A stretch of DNA of 12,208 bases. Source: Desulfurococcales archaeon. GTDB lineage: Archaea; Thermoproteota; Thermoprotei_A; Sulfolobales; NBVN01. Shown piece after piece: positions 1 through 6,096 of the stretch. The DNA lies in assembly GCA_023255965.1 (NCBI GenBank), contig JAGDWE010000026.1, positions 1-12,208 of the forward strand, read 5' to 3'. The position numbers and the translations under genes were made by a program. Every line of letters starts with the position of its first letter. The stretch's first letter is position 1. The notes under the pieces were generated by a model, which ran no database searches, was not told where the DNA came from, and saw only the letters and a list, made by a program, of their open reading frames with translations.

Positions 1-66
1 CCAAGGGTAGAGGGCTTGACATCAAACAATGTCAAGTCCAATGAAACCCGAACCCGTCTGCTATAA
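1..66 (+). pseudogene. C-terminal tail of a TnpB/OrfB-like transposase (partial or relic)
   Basis: The frame ending in TAA at 64-66 is open to the left edge and reads PRVEGLTSNNVKSNETRTRL then L. Its core (EGLTSNNVKSNET) matches, 7 of 13 residues, the tail EDLTSTHIKSHEA encoded on the minus strand near 2600. The DNA of the two copies also aligns at 26 of 34 positions. That second copy is preceded by a stretch resembling the last RuvC motif of TnpB, which is why I call both transposase tails. Only the last 21 codons are in the window, so I cannot tell an intact gene from a relic. The hairpin at 12-39 lies inside it, and the promoter of the downstream dehydrogenase overlaps its last codons. Confidence 0.42.
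12..39. repeat. 11-bp inverted repeat in the transposase tail
   Basis: Bases 12-22 pair with 29-39 (one G-U wobble at 14/37) around the 6-nt loop CAAACA. The same 28-nt unit recurs at 2596-2623 on the other strand, with a compensatory change: the G-U pair here is A-U there. This fits a hairpin at the end of an IS200/IS605-type element or in its TnpB-associated RNA, but the family assignment is inferred. Confidence 0.6.
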
Positions 67-72
67 CTTTAT
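61..72 (+). promoter_or_regulatory. probable TATA box of the alcohol dehydrogenase
   Basis: An AT-rich CTATAACTTTAT element lies about 26-30 bases before 90-99, so the transcript would start almost at the GTG start codon and be leaderless or nearly so. It overlaps the end of the upstream transposase tail. Confidence 0.35.
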
Positions 73-98
73 TAGGATATGCATTATAGTATTTATGG

Positions 99-1328
99 GT
101 GTATATAACGTCGGTCCCCTACTCTCCTTACCGGTTAATTACCGCTGCGACGTATTTCTATATACCTAAAAGGGTGGTCTTTGAGGTCGGTGGGGCACTT
201 AAATTAGCTAATGAACTTAAATTGCTGGGTATCGATTCGGGTTCTAGCGTGTTAATGGTTTTAGATCCAGCTATTAAGTCTTTGGATCATACAGTTAAGA
301 CTATCAAGGGTTTGGAGGAGGGGGGTTATCACGTAGATATATATACTGATATAGAGTATGAGCCTAGCGTTGATTGTGCTAGGAGGGCGGCTGAGTACAT
401 TAGGAAGGGCGATTTTAAGGCAGTTATAGGGATCGGTGGCGGATCTACATTAGATGTAGCTAAGGTGGCTGCAGCTGCTAAAGATAATCCAACTAAGGAT
501 GTTGAGGAATTCATAGGCATGGATAAAATACCTAAGAGGGTGACACCGGTAATAACCCTACCAACCACGGCTGGTACAGCGTCTGAAATAAGCAGATATA
601 CGGTATTTACTAAAGGCGCAGGTAAGGTAGGAATTAATGGATATAATGTTATTCCAGACATAGCTGTGGTTGATCCGGTATTCACATATACGTTGCCACC
701 TCGGATTACTGCTGGTACTGGTCTTGATGCACTAAGTCATGCTGTAGAGGGCATGATATCGCTGGACGCTACGCCGATGTCTGATATGTTTGGACTTCTC
801 TCTATAGAGCTTGTATTTAAGTACCTGAGGAGGGCGTATTATAAGGGTAATGATGTTGAGGCAAGGTACTTTATGTCATTGGCTGCAACTGCGGCAGGGG
901 TGCCGTTAAACGTTGGTAGGACTGTATTAGGTCATAGTATATCCCAGACATTCGGACCCCAGTATAAGGTCCACCACGGGACTGGGTGCGGTATGACGTT
1001 GCCTTATGTGATGGAGTTCTATCTACCGGCAATACCTGAGAAATTAGCTGTGATTGCTAGAGCTGCGGGAATCGACACCACGGGGTTATGTGTATGGGGG
1101 GCGGCTGAGGAAGTCATTAAAGCAACTTGGAATTTAGTTAGGGATTTAGGCGTGCCTTTAAGCCTTAAGGAAATAGGAATATCTAAAGCCGAGTTAGAGG
1201 TGCTTGCAGAGAGAACTATTAAGGAGTGGCCTAGACCTAATAGCCCTATAGAGCTAACTAAAGAGAGAGTCCTTAAAGTCTATGAAGCCATGTATGAAGG
1301 TAAGCTATTAAGGGTTAAAACGGATTAA
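99..1328 (+). CDS. iron-dependent (group III) alcohol dehydrogenase, lactaldehyde-reductase-like
   Basis: 409 residues. The N-terminal part binds NAD(P) through GIGGGSTLD (residues 111-119), followed by LPTTAGTASE (154-163). The C-terminal helical domain carries the divalent metal site: D210 and H214 in GTGLDALSH, H279, and H293 in VHHG. The 14-residue gap between the last two His equals that of E. coli FucO (H263/H277). Family members are cytoplasmic and interconvert aldehydes and alcohols; the substrate cannot be read from sequence. The aldolase gene begins about 75 bases downstream and may supply the aldehyde. GTG at 99 is the only plausible in-frame start, because a stop lies at 87-89 and the first strand is needed. 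An ATG at 95 is in another frame and terminates early. The first 18 or so residues have no obvious counterpart in the family, so the exact N-terminus is uncertain. Confidence 0.9.
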   Translation: MYITSVPYSPYRLITAATYFYIPKRVVFEVGGALKLANELKLLGIDSGSSVLMVLDPAIKSLDHTVKTIKGLEEGGYHVDIYTDIEYEPSVDCARRAAEYIRKGDFKAVIGIGGGSTLDVAKVAAAAKDNPTKDVEEFIGMDKIPKRVTPVITLPTTAGTASEISRYTVFTKGAGKVGINGYNVIPDIAVVDPVFTYTLPPRITAGTGLDALSHAVEGMISLDATPMSDMFGLLSIELVFKYLRRAYYKGNDVEARYFMSLAATAAGVPLNVGRTVLGHSISQTFGPQYKVHHGTGCGMTLPYVMEFYLPAIPEKLAVIARAAGIDTTGLCVWGAAEEVIKATWNLVRDLGVPLSLKEIGISKAELEVLAERTIKEWPRPNSPIELTKERVLKVYEAMYEGKLLRVKTD

Positions 1329-1365
1329 ACAACTTAAGGTCTTTTTACAGTTAATACCTAAACAG

Positions 1366-1375
1366 GTTTTTATTA
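1366..1375 (+). promoter_or_regulatory. probable TATA box of the aldolase gene
   Basis: GTTTTTATTA sits about 26 bases upstream of 1396, giving a leader of only a few bases before the ATG at 1404. The aldolase therefore probably has its own promoter besides any read-through from the dehydrogenase. Confidence 0.4.
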
Positions 1376-1403
1376 CCTCACGCGATATTTGATCGGTGAC
1401 AAA

Positions 1404-2168
1404 ATGGTGAATAAAGTTAAAGAGAAGGTAGCTCGCGGCGAGGTCACATATGGTACATGGATCACCATGGCATATCCCGAAATCACTGAGGCATTATCTA
1501 ACTTACCATTTGATTGGTTCGTCATTGATATGGAGCACGCCCCACTAGAAGTTAAGGATGTCGAGTTCTTAATGATGCCCTTAAGGGGTACTAACATAGT
1601 CCCAATAGTTAGGGTGCCGTGGAATGACTTCGTAGTCATTAAGAGGGTCTTAGATGCAGGCGCTCAAGGGATTCTAGTACCCCAGGTAAGTACTAAGGAG
1701 GAGGCTATTCAGGCAGTTAAGGCATGTAGGTACCCACCACAAGGTATTAGGGGGGTAGGTCCTAGGAGGTGCATAATGTACGGATTCCAGAGCGCTAAGG
1801 AATACTTCAAGAAAGCTAATGAGGAAATATTAGTAATAGTTCAAATAGAGACTGAGGAAGGAGCTAAGAACGTTAGAGAAATACTATCAGTCGACGGCAT
1901 AGACGGCGTATTTATAGGTCCTAACGATTTATCAGCATCTCTAGGGATATTCCAAGAATTCAATAATCCGAAATACATAGCAGCTGTTGAGGAAGTATTA
2001 AAGGCAGCTAAGGAGGCTAAGAAGATCGCCGGTATAATGACCCAAGATCCTCAAGATGCACTAGATAAGATCAAGAAGGGATTCAACTTCATAGCATTAA
2101 GGCATGACATAGCCTACATGATTAGGGGATATACGGACGCATTTAAACAACTAGGGGTCCTTAAGTAA
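1404..2168 (+). CDS. HpcH/HpaI-family 2-oxo-acid aldolase (class II)
   Basis: 254 residues, the usual family length. These cytoplasmic, divalent-metal-dependent enzymes cleave 4-hydroxy-2-oxo acids (HpaI, GarL and RhmA substrates) to pyruvate plus an aldehyde. With the ATG at 1404 the conserved residues fall exactly at the E. coli HpaI numbers: catalytic H45 in DMEHAPL, R70 in VRVPW, and metal ligands E149 in QIET and D175 in GPNDLS. That coincidence, with a GGTGA site at 1394-1398 spaced 5 bases, decides the start over an upstream TTG at 1389. The gene follows the Fe-dependent dehydrogenase on the same strand. An RhmA-then-FucO sequence (2-keto-3-deoxy-rhamnonate to pyruvate plus lactaldehyde, then reduction) is a natural pathway, but the substrate is inference. 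It converges on the ferredoxin gene. Confidence 0.9.
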   Translation: MVNKVKEKVARGEVTYGTWITMAYPEITEALSNLPFDWFVIDMEHAPLEVKDVEFLMMPLRGTNIVPIVRVPWNDFVVIKRVLDAGAQGILVPQVSTKEEAIQAVKACRYPPQGIRGVGPRRCIMYGFQSAKEYFKKANEEILVIVQIETEEGAKNVREILSVDGIDGVFIGPNDLSASLGIFQEFNNPKYIAAVEEVLKAAKEAKKIAGIMTQDPQDALDKIKKGFNFIALRHDIAYMIRGYTDAFKQLGVLK

Positions 2169-2235
2169 TTAATCAAGACGAATAGAATAATTCAAGTAAA
2201 ATAATAAGTTTTTAATTAAGTTTTAAAAGGTGATT

Positions 2236-2278
2236 AAAAATGTTGTCATTAGTTCGCCATTAGCTTAACGCTAAGGCT
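2236..2278 (-). terminator. possible terminator of the ferredoxin gene
   Basis: Just past the ferredoxin stop, AGC-TTA (2262-2267) can pair with TAAGGCT (2272-2278, one bulge). On the minus strand a run of five T follows at 2240-2236, in the A/T-rich gap between the convergent aldolase and ferredoxin genes. Oligo-T tracts terminate archaeal transcription; the role of the weak hairpin is doubtful. Confidence 0.28.
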
Positions 2279-2498
2279 ACTCCGTAGTTATCGAGAAGGT
2301 TGGGCATGAATTCTTAGCTGATTCGACACAATCCTTCAATGACTCATCCACGTTACCCTCAGTTAAACTGCCGCTAACCCTATATTGAGCAACTATCTGC
2401 GACTTCCCTCCCTCACCTGCCTCGAATACTTGGGGACATAGCGAATAACACACGCCACATGCGATACAGGTATCTTGATTTACTTTAACCTTAACCAT
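2277..2498 (-). CDS. small monocluster ferredoxin, [4Fe-4S]
   Basis: 73 residues starting MVKVKVNQDTCIACGVC. It carries one cluster motif, C11-x2-C14-x2-C17-x3-C21-P, and a distal pair C57 and C65-P. The layout matches Pyrococcus furiosus ferredoxin, in which C11, D14, C17 and C56 hold the cluster and C21-C48 form a disulfide. Here position 14 is Cys, so a fully Cys-ligated cluster (C11, C14, C17, C65) plus a C21-C57 disulfide is likely. It is a soluble cytoplasmic one-electron carrier; the partner is unknown. The frame is open upstream to 2594, but ATG 2498 is chosen because a GAGGT site at 2507-2511 precedes it and a TATA box fits. It is convergent with the aldolase. Confidence 0.9.
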   Translation of the reverse strand: MVKVKVNQDTCIACGVCYSLCPQVFEAGEGGKSQIVAQYRVSGSLTEGNVDESLKDCVESAKNSCPTFSITTE

Positions 2499-2530
2499 AT
2501 TTAACAACCTCACTATAAAATTAAGGAGAA

Positions 2531-2547
2531 GTAAATAAGTTTTTACC
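2531..2547 (-). promoter_or_regulatory. TATA box of the ferredoxin gene
   Basis: Read on the minus strand the element is AAAAACTTATTTAC, centred near 2538. That predicts transcription start near 2512, just before the ribosome binding site at 2507-2511 and the ATG at 2498. Confidence 0.5.
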
Positions 2548-2562
2548 TTAAGGCTAGGAACA

Positions 2563-2844
2563 TCAATGTGGTAGTAGTTGAGATAGAGCTTCATGGGACT
2601 TGATGTGAGTTGATGTTAAGTCCTCGCTCTCGGCTTCGCTGCCCTCAGCACCCCATATCATCGAAGCTGCATCATAAGTTCCCGCCTGCTTTGGCTTGAG
2701 AGCCTCTACGGCATTTGCGTTACTAAGTGTGTCCGTGTTTGGTGAGGCCATAGTAGCTGAGCCGATCAAGAAACCATGGCAATAGCTACGGACAACCACT
2801 CTAGTGAGCGAATTGTTTATGATCTTTGGCGATCGCGCTAAAAC
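2563..2844 (-). pseudogene. probable relic of a TnpB/OrfB-like transposase C-terminus
   Basis: An open frame of about 93 codons runs from 2844 to the stop at 2563 without a convincing start. Mid-frame it reads TDTLSNANAVEALKPKQAG, which resembles the last RuvC motif of TnpB (D-R-D-x-x-A-A-x-N followed by a basic stretch). The acidic end of the frame, AEGSEAESEDLTSTHIKSHE, matches the tail at the left window edge in protein and DNA. No zinc-ribbon Cys pairs remain upstream, and the arginine expected in the motif is replaced by Thr. I therefore infer a decayed 3' fragment of a transposase gene whose end abuts the ferredoxin promoter. A lineage-specific small protein cannot be excluded. Confidence 0.35.
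2596..2623. repeat. second copy of the transposase-tail hairpin
   Basis: GGACTT (2596-2601) pairs with AAGTCC (2618-2623). The unit has the same 28-nt length and, on the opposite strand, the same position in the reading frame as the hairpin at 12-39. The inner part of the stem is weaker here. Confidence 0.5.
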
Positions 2845-2853
2845 TTATAAAGT
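2838..2853 (+). promoter_or_regulatory. strong TATA-like element, orientation uncertain
   Basis: CTAAAACTTATAAAG matches the best archaeal TATA boxes in this window. Read on plus it would start a transcript near 2873, giving the winged-helix gene a 60-base leader that contains the inverted repeat TTCTT-TT-AAGAA (2874-2885). Read on minus (CTTTATAAG) it would transcribe the transposase relic. Confidence 0.4.
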
Positions 2854-2932
2854 CGTTACTAGGTGCGGTAATTCTTTTAAGAAGATCAAGCCCCTAAATT
2901 CTTTTATGCTTTACTGATTAACTACATCTTAT

Positions 2933-3253
2933 GTGGTGGGGAATAACTTGAATGAGTTTAAGTCTAGATTAAAGTTAATATTAATGAATATGAGGGATAG
3001 GGTTGTAACACCAGGGGATGTTGTCTCATTAACTGGGCTTCCAAGGTATGAAGTCCTTGCAACATTCCATATACTAGAGGCATTAAATCTGGTTGAATTA
3101 ATAAACTCCAAGGGTAATTATAGGGTATATAAGTTGAGTGAGCTAGGTATTAAATTACTTAAAGCGCTCGAGAAAGAATCAGAGGTAATTTTAAAAATTG
3201 AGTCACCAAATGAAGGCGGGAACCCAAATGAGACGGCCTCGGTTACATCGTAA
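2933..3253 (+). CDS. small winged-helix DNA-binding protein (archaeal, uncharacterised)
   Basis: 106 residues. The pattern VVTPGDVVSLTGLPRYEVLA (24-43) looks like helix-turn-helix, with VLATFHILEALNLVELI as the following recognition helix and GNYRVYKLSELGIKLLKAL as the wing and last helix. This is the usual MarR/ArsR-like winged-helix layout of small archaeal regulators. The C-terminal 20 residues are polar and low in complexity. The target and any ligand are unknown. The start is ambiguous: GTG 2933 fits a leaderless transcript from a TATA-like CTTTTATG at 2901-2908, whereas TTG 2948 is preceded by a GGTGG site at 2935-2939. The gene stands alone between the transposase relic and a gene-poor region. 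Confidence 0.7.
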   Translation: MVGNNLNEFKSRLKLILMNMRDRVVTPGDVVSLTGLPRYEVLATFHILEALNLVELINSKGNYRVYKLSELGIKLLKALEKESEVILKIESPNEGGNPNETASVTS

Positions 3254-3333
3254 CATCTCCCATACCATCTTAGTAATATTATAGGTTCACAGCTTCATAA
3301 CCTAATGTGCTTAGTACTTATCTTTAAACGACA

Positions 3334-3340
3334 CTTATAA
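3334..3340 (+). promoter_or_regulatory. TATA-like box before the candidate structured RNA
   Basis: CTTATAA in the context CGACACTTATAATGCG predicts a plus-strand start near 3360-3364, at the left arm of the long-range stem. No protein gene follows, so it may drive a non-coding RNA. A minus-strand TATA-like sequence (GCCTATAAGG, 3578-3587) faces it at the other end, predicting a start near 3556. Confidence 0.35.
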
Positions 3341-3355
3341 TGCGTAAGAGTTGTA

Positions 3356-3551
3356 GAGGGCTTCTTAAAAGAGGGAAAAATGGTCTAGGGCTATAGCGAT
3401 GGTCAAAGCGTATTAAGATGATAAGTCTTTTAAGGCTATGAGGCGGCGCAGTGTGCCTGCCCAAGTCTAAGCCTTTTCTTGAGTTTGTCACGCTCTTCCG
3501 AGTTTGTTGTACTTTCCCCACCTACGGTCGCTTAGACCCCCTAAAGCCCTC
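3356..3551. ncRNA. candidate structured RNA of about 196 nt, strand unresolved
   Basis: The ends are perfectly complementary: GAGGGCTT at 3356-3363 with AAGCCCTC at 3544-3551. Inside, GTCTAAGC (3465-3472) pairs perfectly with GCTTAGAC (3530-3537), AAGGCT (3432-3437) can pair with AGCCTT (3470-3475), and GGTCTA (3382-3387) could compete for 3533-3538. TATA-like boxes face inward from both ends. On the minus strand a CTC-GGAA-GAG mini-hairpin (GNRA loop) appears. A small RNase P RNA (type T, about 200 nt, known in Thermoproteales) is one possibility, but I cannot place its conserved P4 elements. It could also be RNA of a mobile element, or chance. Confidence 0.3.
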
Positions 3552-3760
3552 GCAGCCAATTTCATTGGGTTCTAGGACCTTATAGGCATCGTTAGAGCTC
3601 CTAGGCTAGGCAGGCATGCTGATTCGGCATGCACGATAGGGCTCAGGGCACTAAAGCACCCACAAAGACCCTAAAACCTCTAATTCCAAAACTGCCACAA
3701 GCCCTTTTGGGCTAATGCACTTTAGCCTTTAGTTATGGAATATAGCTACTGTTAATTATT

Positions 3761-3772
3761 AAAACTTATAAG
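3761..3772 (+). promoter_or_regulatory. TATA box of the tRNA gene at 3800
   Basis: AAAACTTATAAG is centred about 26 bases before 3793, giving a 5' leader of about 7 bases before the mature tRNA end. The tRNA-Thr downstream has the same geometry. Confidence 0.6.
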
Positions 3773-3799
3773 GAATTGATTAGTTAAGGATTTTGGGTA

Positions 3800-3873
<74 letters not shown>

Positions 3874-4806
3874 CTACTTTTTATACTTCCTTCTTAGCTC
3901 ATTCATTAAGTTATTTAATTTATTAACCAACTTAAGTGAGTCTTCAGCTAGTACATATATTAGGTGTTCGAAGCCCGGAGGACCTAAATCGATAATCGCG
4001 TCAGGAGCTGTTGAAGCCCTCATTAATTCGTTTGAGATTAAACTAAGTATCGTGTTAAGGGATCTGGTTTCATAATGTTTTAACTTAGTTACGTTGAAGT
4101 TTAGTTTCATGAGCGCATCCTCAGCTTCTTCTGAGTACTTAATGTTTACGGCGCTCCTAATGTGGGGGAAGTACTTCATAACCTCTAGTATTAATGATGC
4201 CATAAACCTACTACCCCCGTATGTTGGTTGAGAGACGGCTTTAACTTTATTAAATACTTTTACTATCCGACCAGGTATACCCACAACGTCGTACACGGTT
4301 TTCGCATTAGGCCTCGCCTCAACTACATTCATACCTATCTCAGGTACTAATAACTCGGCATCAGGTAAAGTTTCAAGGACCCAAGTAACGTATTTAACTC
4401 GCTCAACTAACTCATCACTATATGCATGTATGATGTAGTCACACACGTTACAATCGGATAAGCTCCTAGCTATGAGCTTATGTGCATTACATAATTTCCT
4501 CCCTTTGAGTAACGTTAATAGATATATAGTCAAATATGAGATAGCATCATTTAATCTACCCTTAATTATATACGTCGTAATTACTTCGATGATGGTATTT
4601 AACTCGCTAATATCAATACCTAGTTTACTAAGTTTCTCTAGGTAGTATCCTGGATCCTTAGAAAGATATTTAGATATCAATGCCTGTGAAGTACTTAAAG
4701 CCCTAGCTATCTGCCTCTGTCCTACTCCCTTCTTTGCTAAGTTCCAAGAAATAAGCGCTTTAATATCAGGTAATATGTAGTCAACTATATCGAAGGGAGT
4801 CGACAT
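3874..4806 (-). CDS. thiR: HTH-ThiN transcriptional regulator (ThiR-like)
   Basis: 310 residues. A lambda-repressor/XRE-type helix-turn-helix lies at about 24-48 (GVGQRQIARALSTSQALISK). A middle helical part (65-145) includes C106-x2-H109 and C119-x2-C122, a possible metal site. The C-terminal ThiN domain (about 150-305) shows VPEIGMNVVEA, GIPGRIV, the signature GSRFMASLILEVMK (198-211) and AVNIKYSEE, and ends with a GPPGFEHLIYVLAEDS block. ThiN is the archaeal thiamine-phosphate synthase domain; fused to an HTH it forms ThiR, which controls thiamine genes in response to thiamine (phosphate). No thiamine gene is in the window. ATG 4806 begins the conserved N-terminus. The gene lies 71 bases downstream of tfb on the same strand and abuts the tRNA at its 3' end. 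Confidence 0.82.
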   Translation of the reverse strand: MSTPFDIVDYILPDIKALISWNLAKKGVGQRQIARALSTSQALISKYLSKDPGYYLEKLSKLGIDISELNTIIEVITTYIIKGRLNDAISYLTIYLLTLLKGRKLCNAHKLIARSLSDCNVCDYIIHAYSDELVERVKYVTWVLETLPDAELLVPEIGMNVVEARPNAKTVYDVVGIPGRIVKVFNKVKAVSQPTYGGSRFMASLILEVMKYFPHIRSAVNIKYSEEAEDALMKLNFNVTKLKHYETRSLNTILSLISNELMRASTAPDAIIDLGPPGFEHLIYVLAEDSLKLVNKLNNLMNELRRKYKK

Positions 4807-4836
4807 TTCACTACGTCCTCAAACCATTAGCAAAGC

Positions 4837-4845
4837 ATTAAAATT
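4837..4845 (-). promoter_or_regulatory. possible TATA box of the HTH-ThiN gene
   Basis: On the minus strand AATTTTAAT is centred near 4841, predicting a start near 4815 with a leader of about 9 bases. The gene may thus be transcribed separately from tfb. Confidence 0.3.
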
Positions 4846-4877
4846 ACCGCTTAATGCTGTACGCACCATTACATGCA

Positions 4878-5813
4878 CTACTGCTGAGGTATTTCAATCT
4901 TAAGATATGTAGTTAACTCCTTATACCTATTCCTCACGGTTACTTCGGTTACGCCGGCAACTTGGGCGACGTCCTTCTGAGTCCTTCTTTCATCATTTAG
5001 CTGGGCTGCTATATATACTGCGGCTGCAGCTAGGCCTGCAGGATCTTTACCTGCAGTTAAACCCATATCCTTAGCTTTCTCTATTATCTCTATGGCTGTT
5101 TTAATTACCTTACCGCTAAGTCCTAATGCTGAGGCGATCCTAGCTACGAAGTCGGATGCGTCTAGTACTGGGATATTTATACCTAACTCCCTAACAAGTA
5201 ATCTATAGCATCTAGCAACCTCCTTCTTACTTGTCTTAGTGTATTGAGCTATTTCATCTAAGGTTCTCGGAATCTTATAGATCCTACATGCGGCATATAA
5301 TGCAGCAGCTACTATAGATTCTATCGCCCTCCCCCTAACAGTCCCTCTTTCAACAGCCTTCCTATAAATGGATGCAGCGTGCTCCTTAACCGCCCTAGGA
5401 AGACCTAACTGATCGGCTATCCTCTCAAGCTCCGTAGCCGCTTGAGTTATGTTCCTGTCTATGCTATCCTGGATCCTAGTCCTTATCTGCCATTTCCTCC
5501 ACCGCATAACTTCTAACTTCCTCTTAAGCTCCAACTTCTTACCCATAGCATCCCTATCCCTCCAATCAATAACGGTTGAAAGCCCGCCATCATGAATTGT
5601 TGGAGATAGCGGGGACCCCGTCCTACTCCTCCTATCCCTCTCCTCAGGAGTGAAGGCCCTCCACTCAGGACCTAAGTCAACGACCCTCTCCTCAATGACC
5701 TCGCCAGTATCTGTACATATATATTCACCCCTGCTCTCGTCATAAACTATCTTATCAGGAGGGCATTTAACCTCCGAAGCAACTTTATTCCCTAGCTCAG
5801 ATATACTTATCAC
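4878..5813 (-). CDS. tfb: transcription initiation factor B (TFB, archaeal TFIIB)
   Basis: 311 residues. TFB bridges TBP at the TATA box and RNA polymerase, reading the BRE. The order is: N-terminal ribbon (about 15-45), B-reader/linker beginning at the signature DLGPEWRAFT (46-55), and two cyclin-like repeats (about 110-211 and 213-305). The repeats contain RGRAIESIVAAALYAACRIY and AGLAAAAVYIAAQL, and a BRE-binding HTH ends in AGVTEVTVRNRYKEL. The ribbon keeps only C17 and C33; the other two ligand positions are D20 (CPPD) and T36 (CTDT). From memory Sulfolobus TFB1 has the same CPPDKI form, so this is a crenarchaeal trait, not damage. The start is a GTG at 5813; the in-frame N-terminus precedes the ribbon by a normal length. 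Confidence 0.97.
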   Translation of the reverse strand: MISISELGNKVASEVKCPPDKIVYDESRGEYICTDTGEVIEERVVDLGPEWRAFTPEERDRRSRTGSPLSPTIHDGGLSTVIDWRDRDAMGKKLELKRKLEVMRWRKWQIRTRIQDSIDRNITQAATELERIADQLGLPRAVKEHAASIYRKAVERGTVRGRAIESIVAAALYAACRIYKIPRTLDEIAQYTKTSKKEVARCYRLLVRELGINIPVLDASDFVARIASALGLSGKVIKTAIEIIEKAKDMGLTAGKDPAGLAAAAVYIAAQLNDERRTQKDVAQVAGVTEVTVRNRYKELTTYLKIEIPQQ

Positions 5814-5848
5814 CCCGGCGTAAAGTTTTTAACTCCCTAATATCCACA

Positions 5849-5861
5849 GCTTATAAAGTTT
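5849..5861 (-). promoter_or_regulatory. TATA box of tfb
   Basis: On minus the element reads AAACTTTATAAGC, centred near 5855, predicting a start near 5829 and a 15-base leader. A second TATA-like element at 5871-5880 (TACTTATAAA on plus, TTTATAAGTA on minus) could act as a tandem upstream box or serve the divergent strand. Confidence 0.55.
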
Positions 5862-5901
5862 ACTCTTCAATACTTATAAATTTTTATGAAAAATAAGATA
5901 A

Positions 5902-5914
5902 AAATACTTAAAAC
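5902..5914 (+). promoter_or_regulatory. TATA box of tRNA-Thr
   Basis: AAATACTTAAAAC is centred near 5908, about 26 bases before 5934, giving a leader of about 6 bases as for the other tRNA in the window. The divergent tfb promoter lies about 50 bases away. Confidence 0.45.
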
Positions 5915-5939
5915 ACCTACAGCCGAATTAATTAAAGGG

Positions 5940-6015
<76 letters not shown>

Positions 6016-6073
6016 CAGAACTTAGATTTCTCATGCGATTCGCAACACTATATAGCCCTATAGCTGGCATTGC

Positions 6074-6095
6074 CCCTTAAGTGGTAGTTAAAGGG
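6074..6095. terminator. hairpin between convergent tRNA-Thr and the Cys-rich gene
   Basis: CCCTTAA (6074-6080) pairs with TTAAAGGG (6088-6095) with one bulged A and a 7-nt loop. It lies one base past the stop codon of the minus-strand gene, in the 80-base convergent gap. A terminator or 3'-end role is plausible but unproven in archaea. Confidence 0.3.
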
Positions 6096-6096
6096 A

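Larger units (their letters stand above)
3254..3799. other. 546-base gap without a convincing gene; GC-richer core with complementary segments
   Basis: No frame gives a convincing protein. The core (about 3356-3660) is more GC-rich than the flanks. It has a possible structured RNA (see that entry), a perfect GCATGC/GCATGC hairpin with a 7-nt loop near 3615-3635, and an AGCCC-TTTT-GGGCT hairpin near 3700-3715. The last 40 bases hold the promoter of the downstream tRNA. Confidence 0.6.

Noticed and set aside
2240..2263. Seven-codon frame after GGTGA between the convergent aldolase and ferredoxin genes
   Set aside because: Too short, in a terminator-like A/T-rich gap; the ribosome site match is expected by chance.
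3324..3521. 65-codon minus-strand frame
   Set aside because: Low-complexity Arg/Leu/Pro composition, no ribosome site, and it overlaps the complementary segments of the RNA candidate.
3254..3799. SRP RNA
   Set aside because: The conserved helix 8 GGAAGG-AGCAGCC region is absent on both strands and the core is too short.
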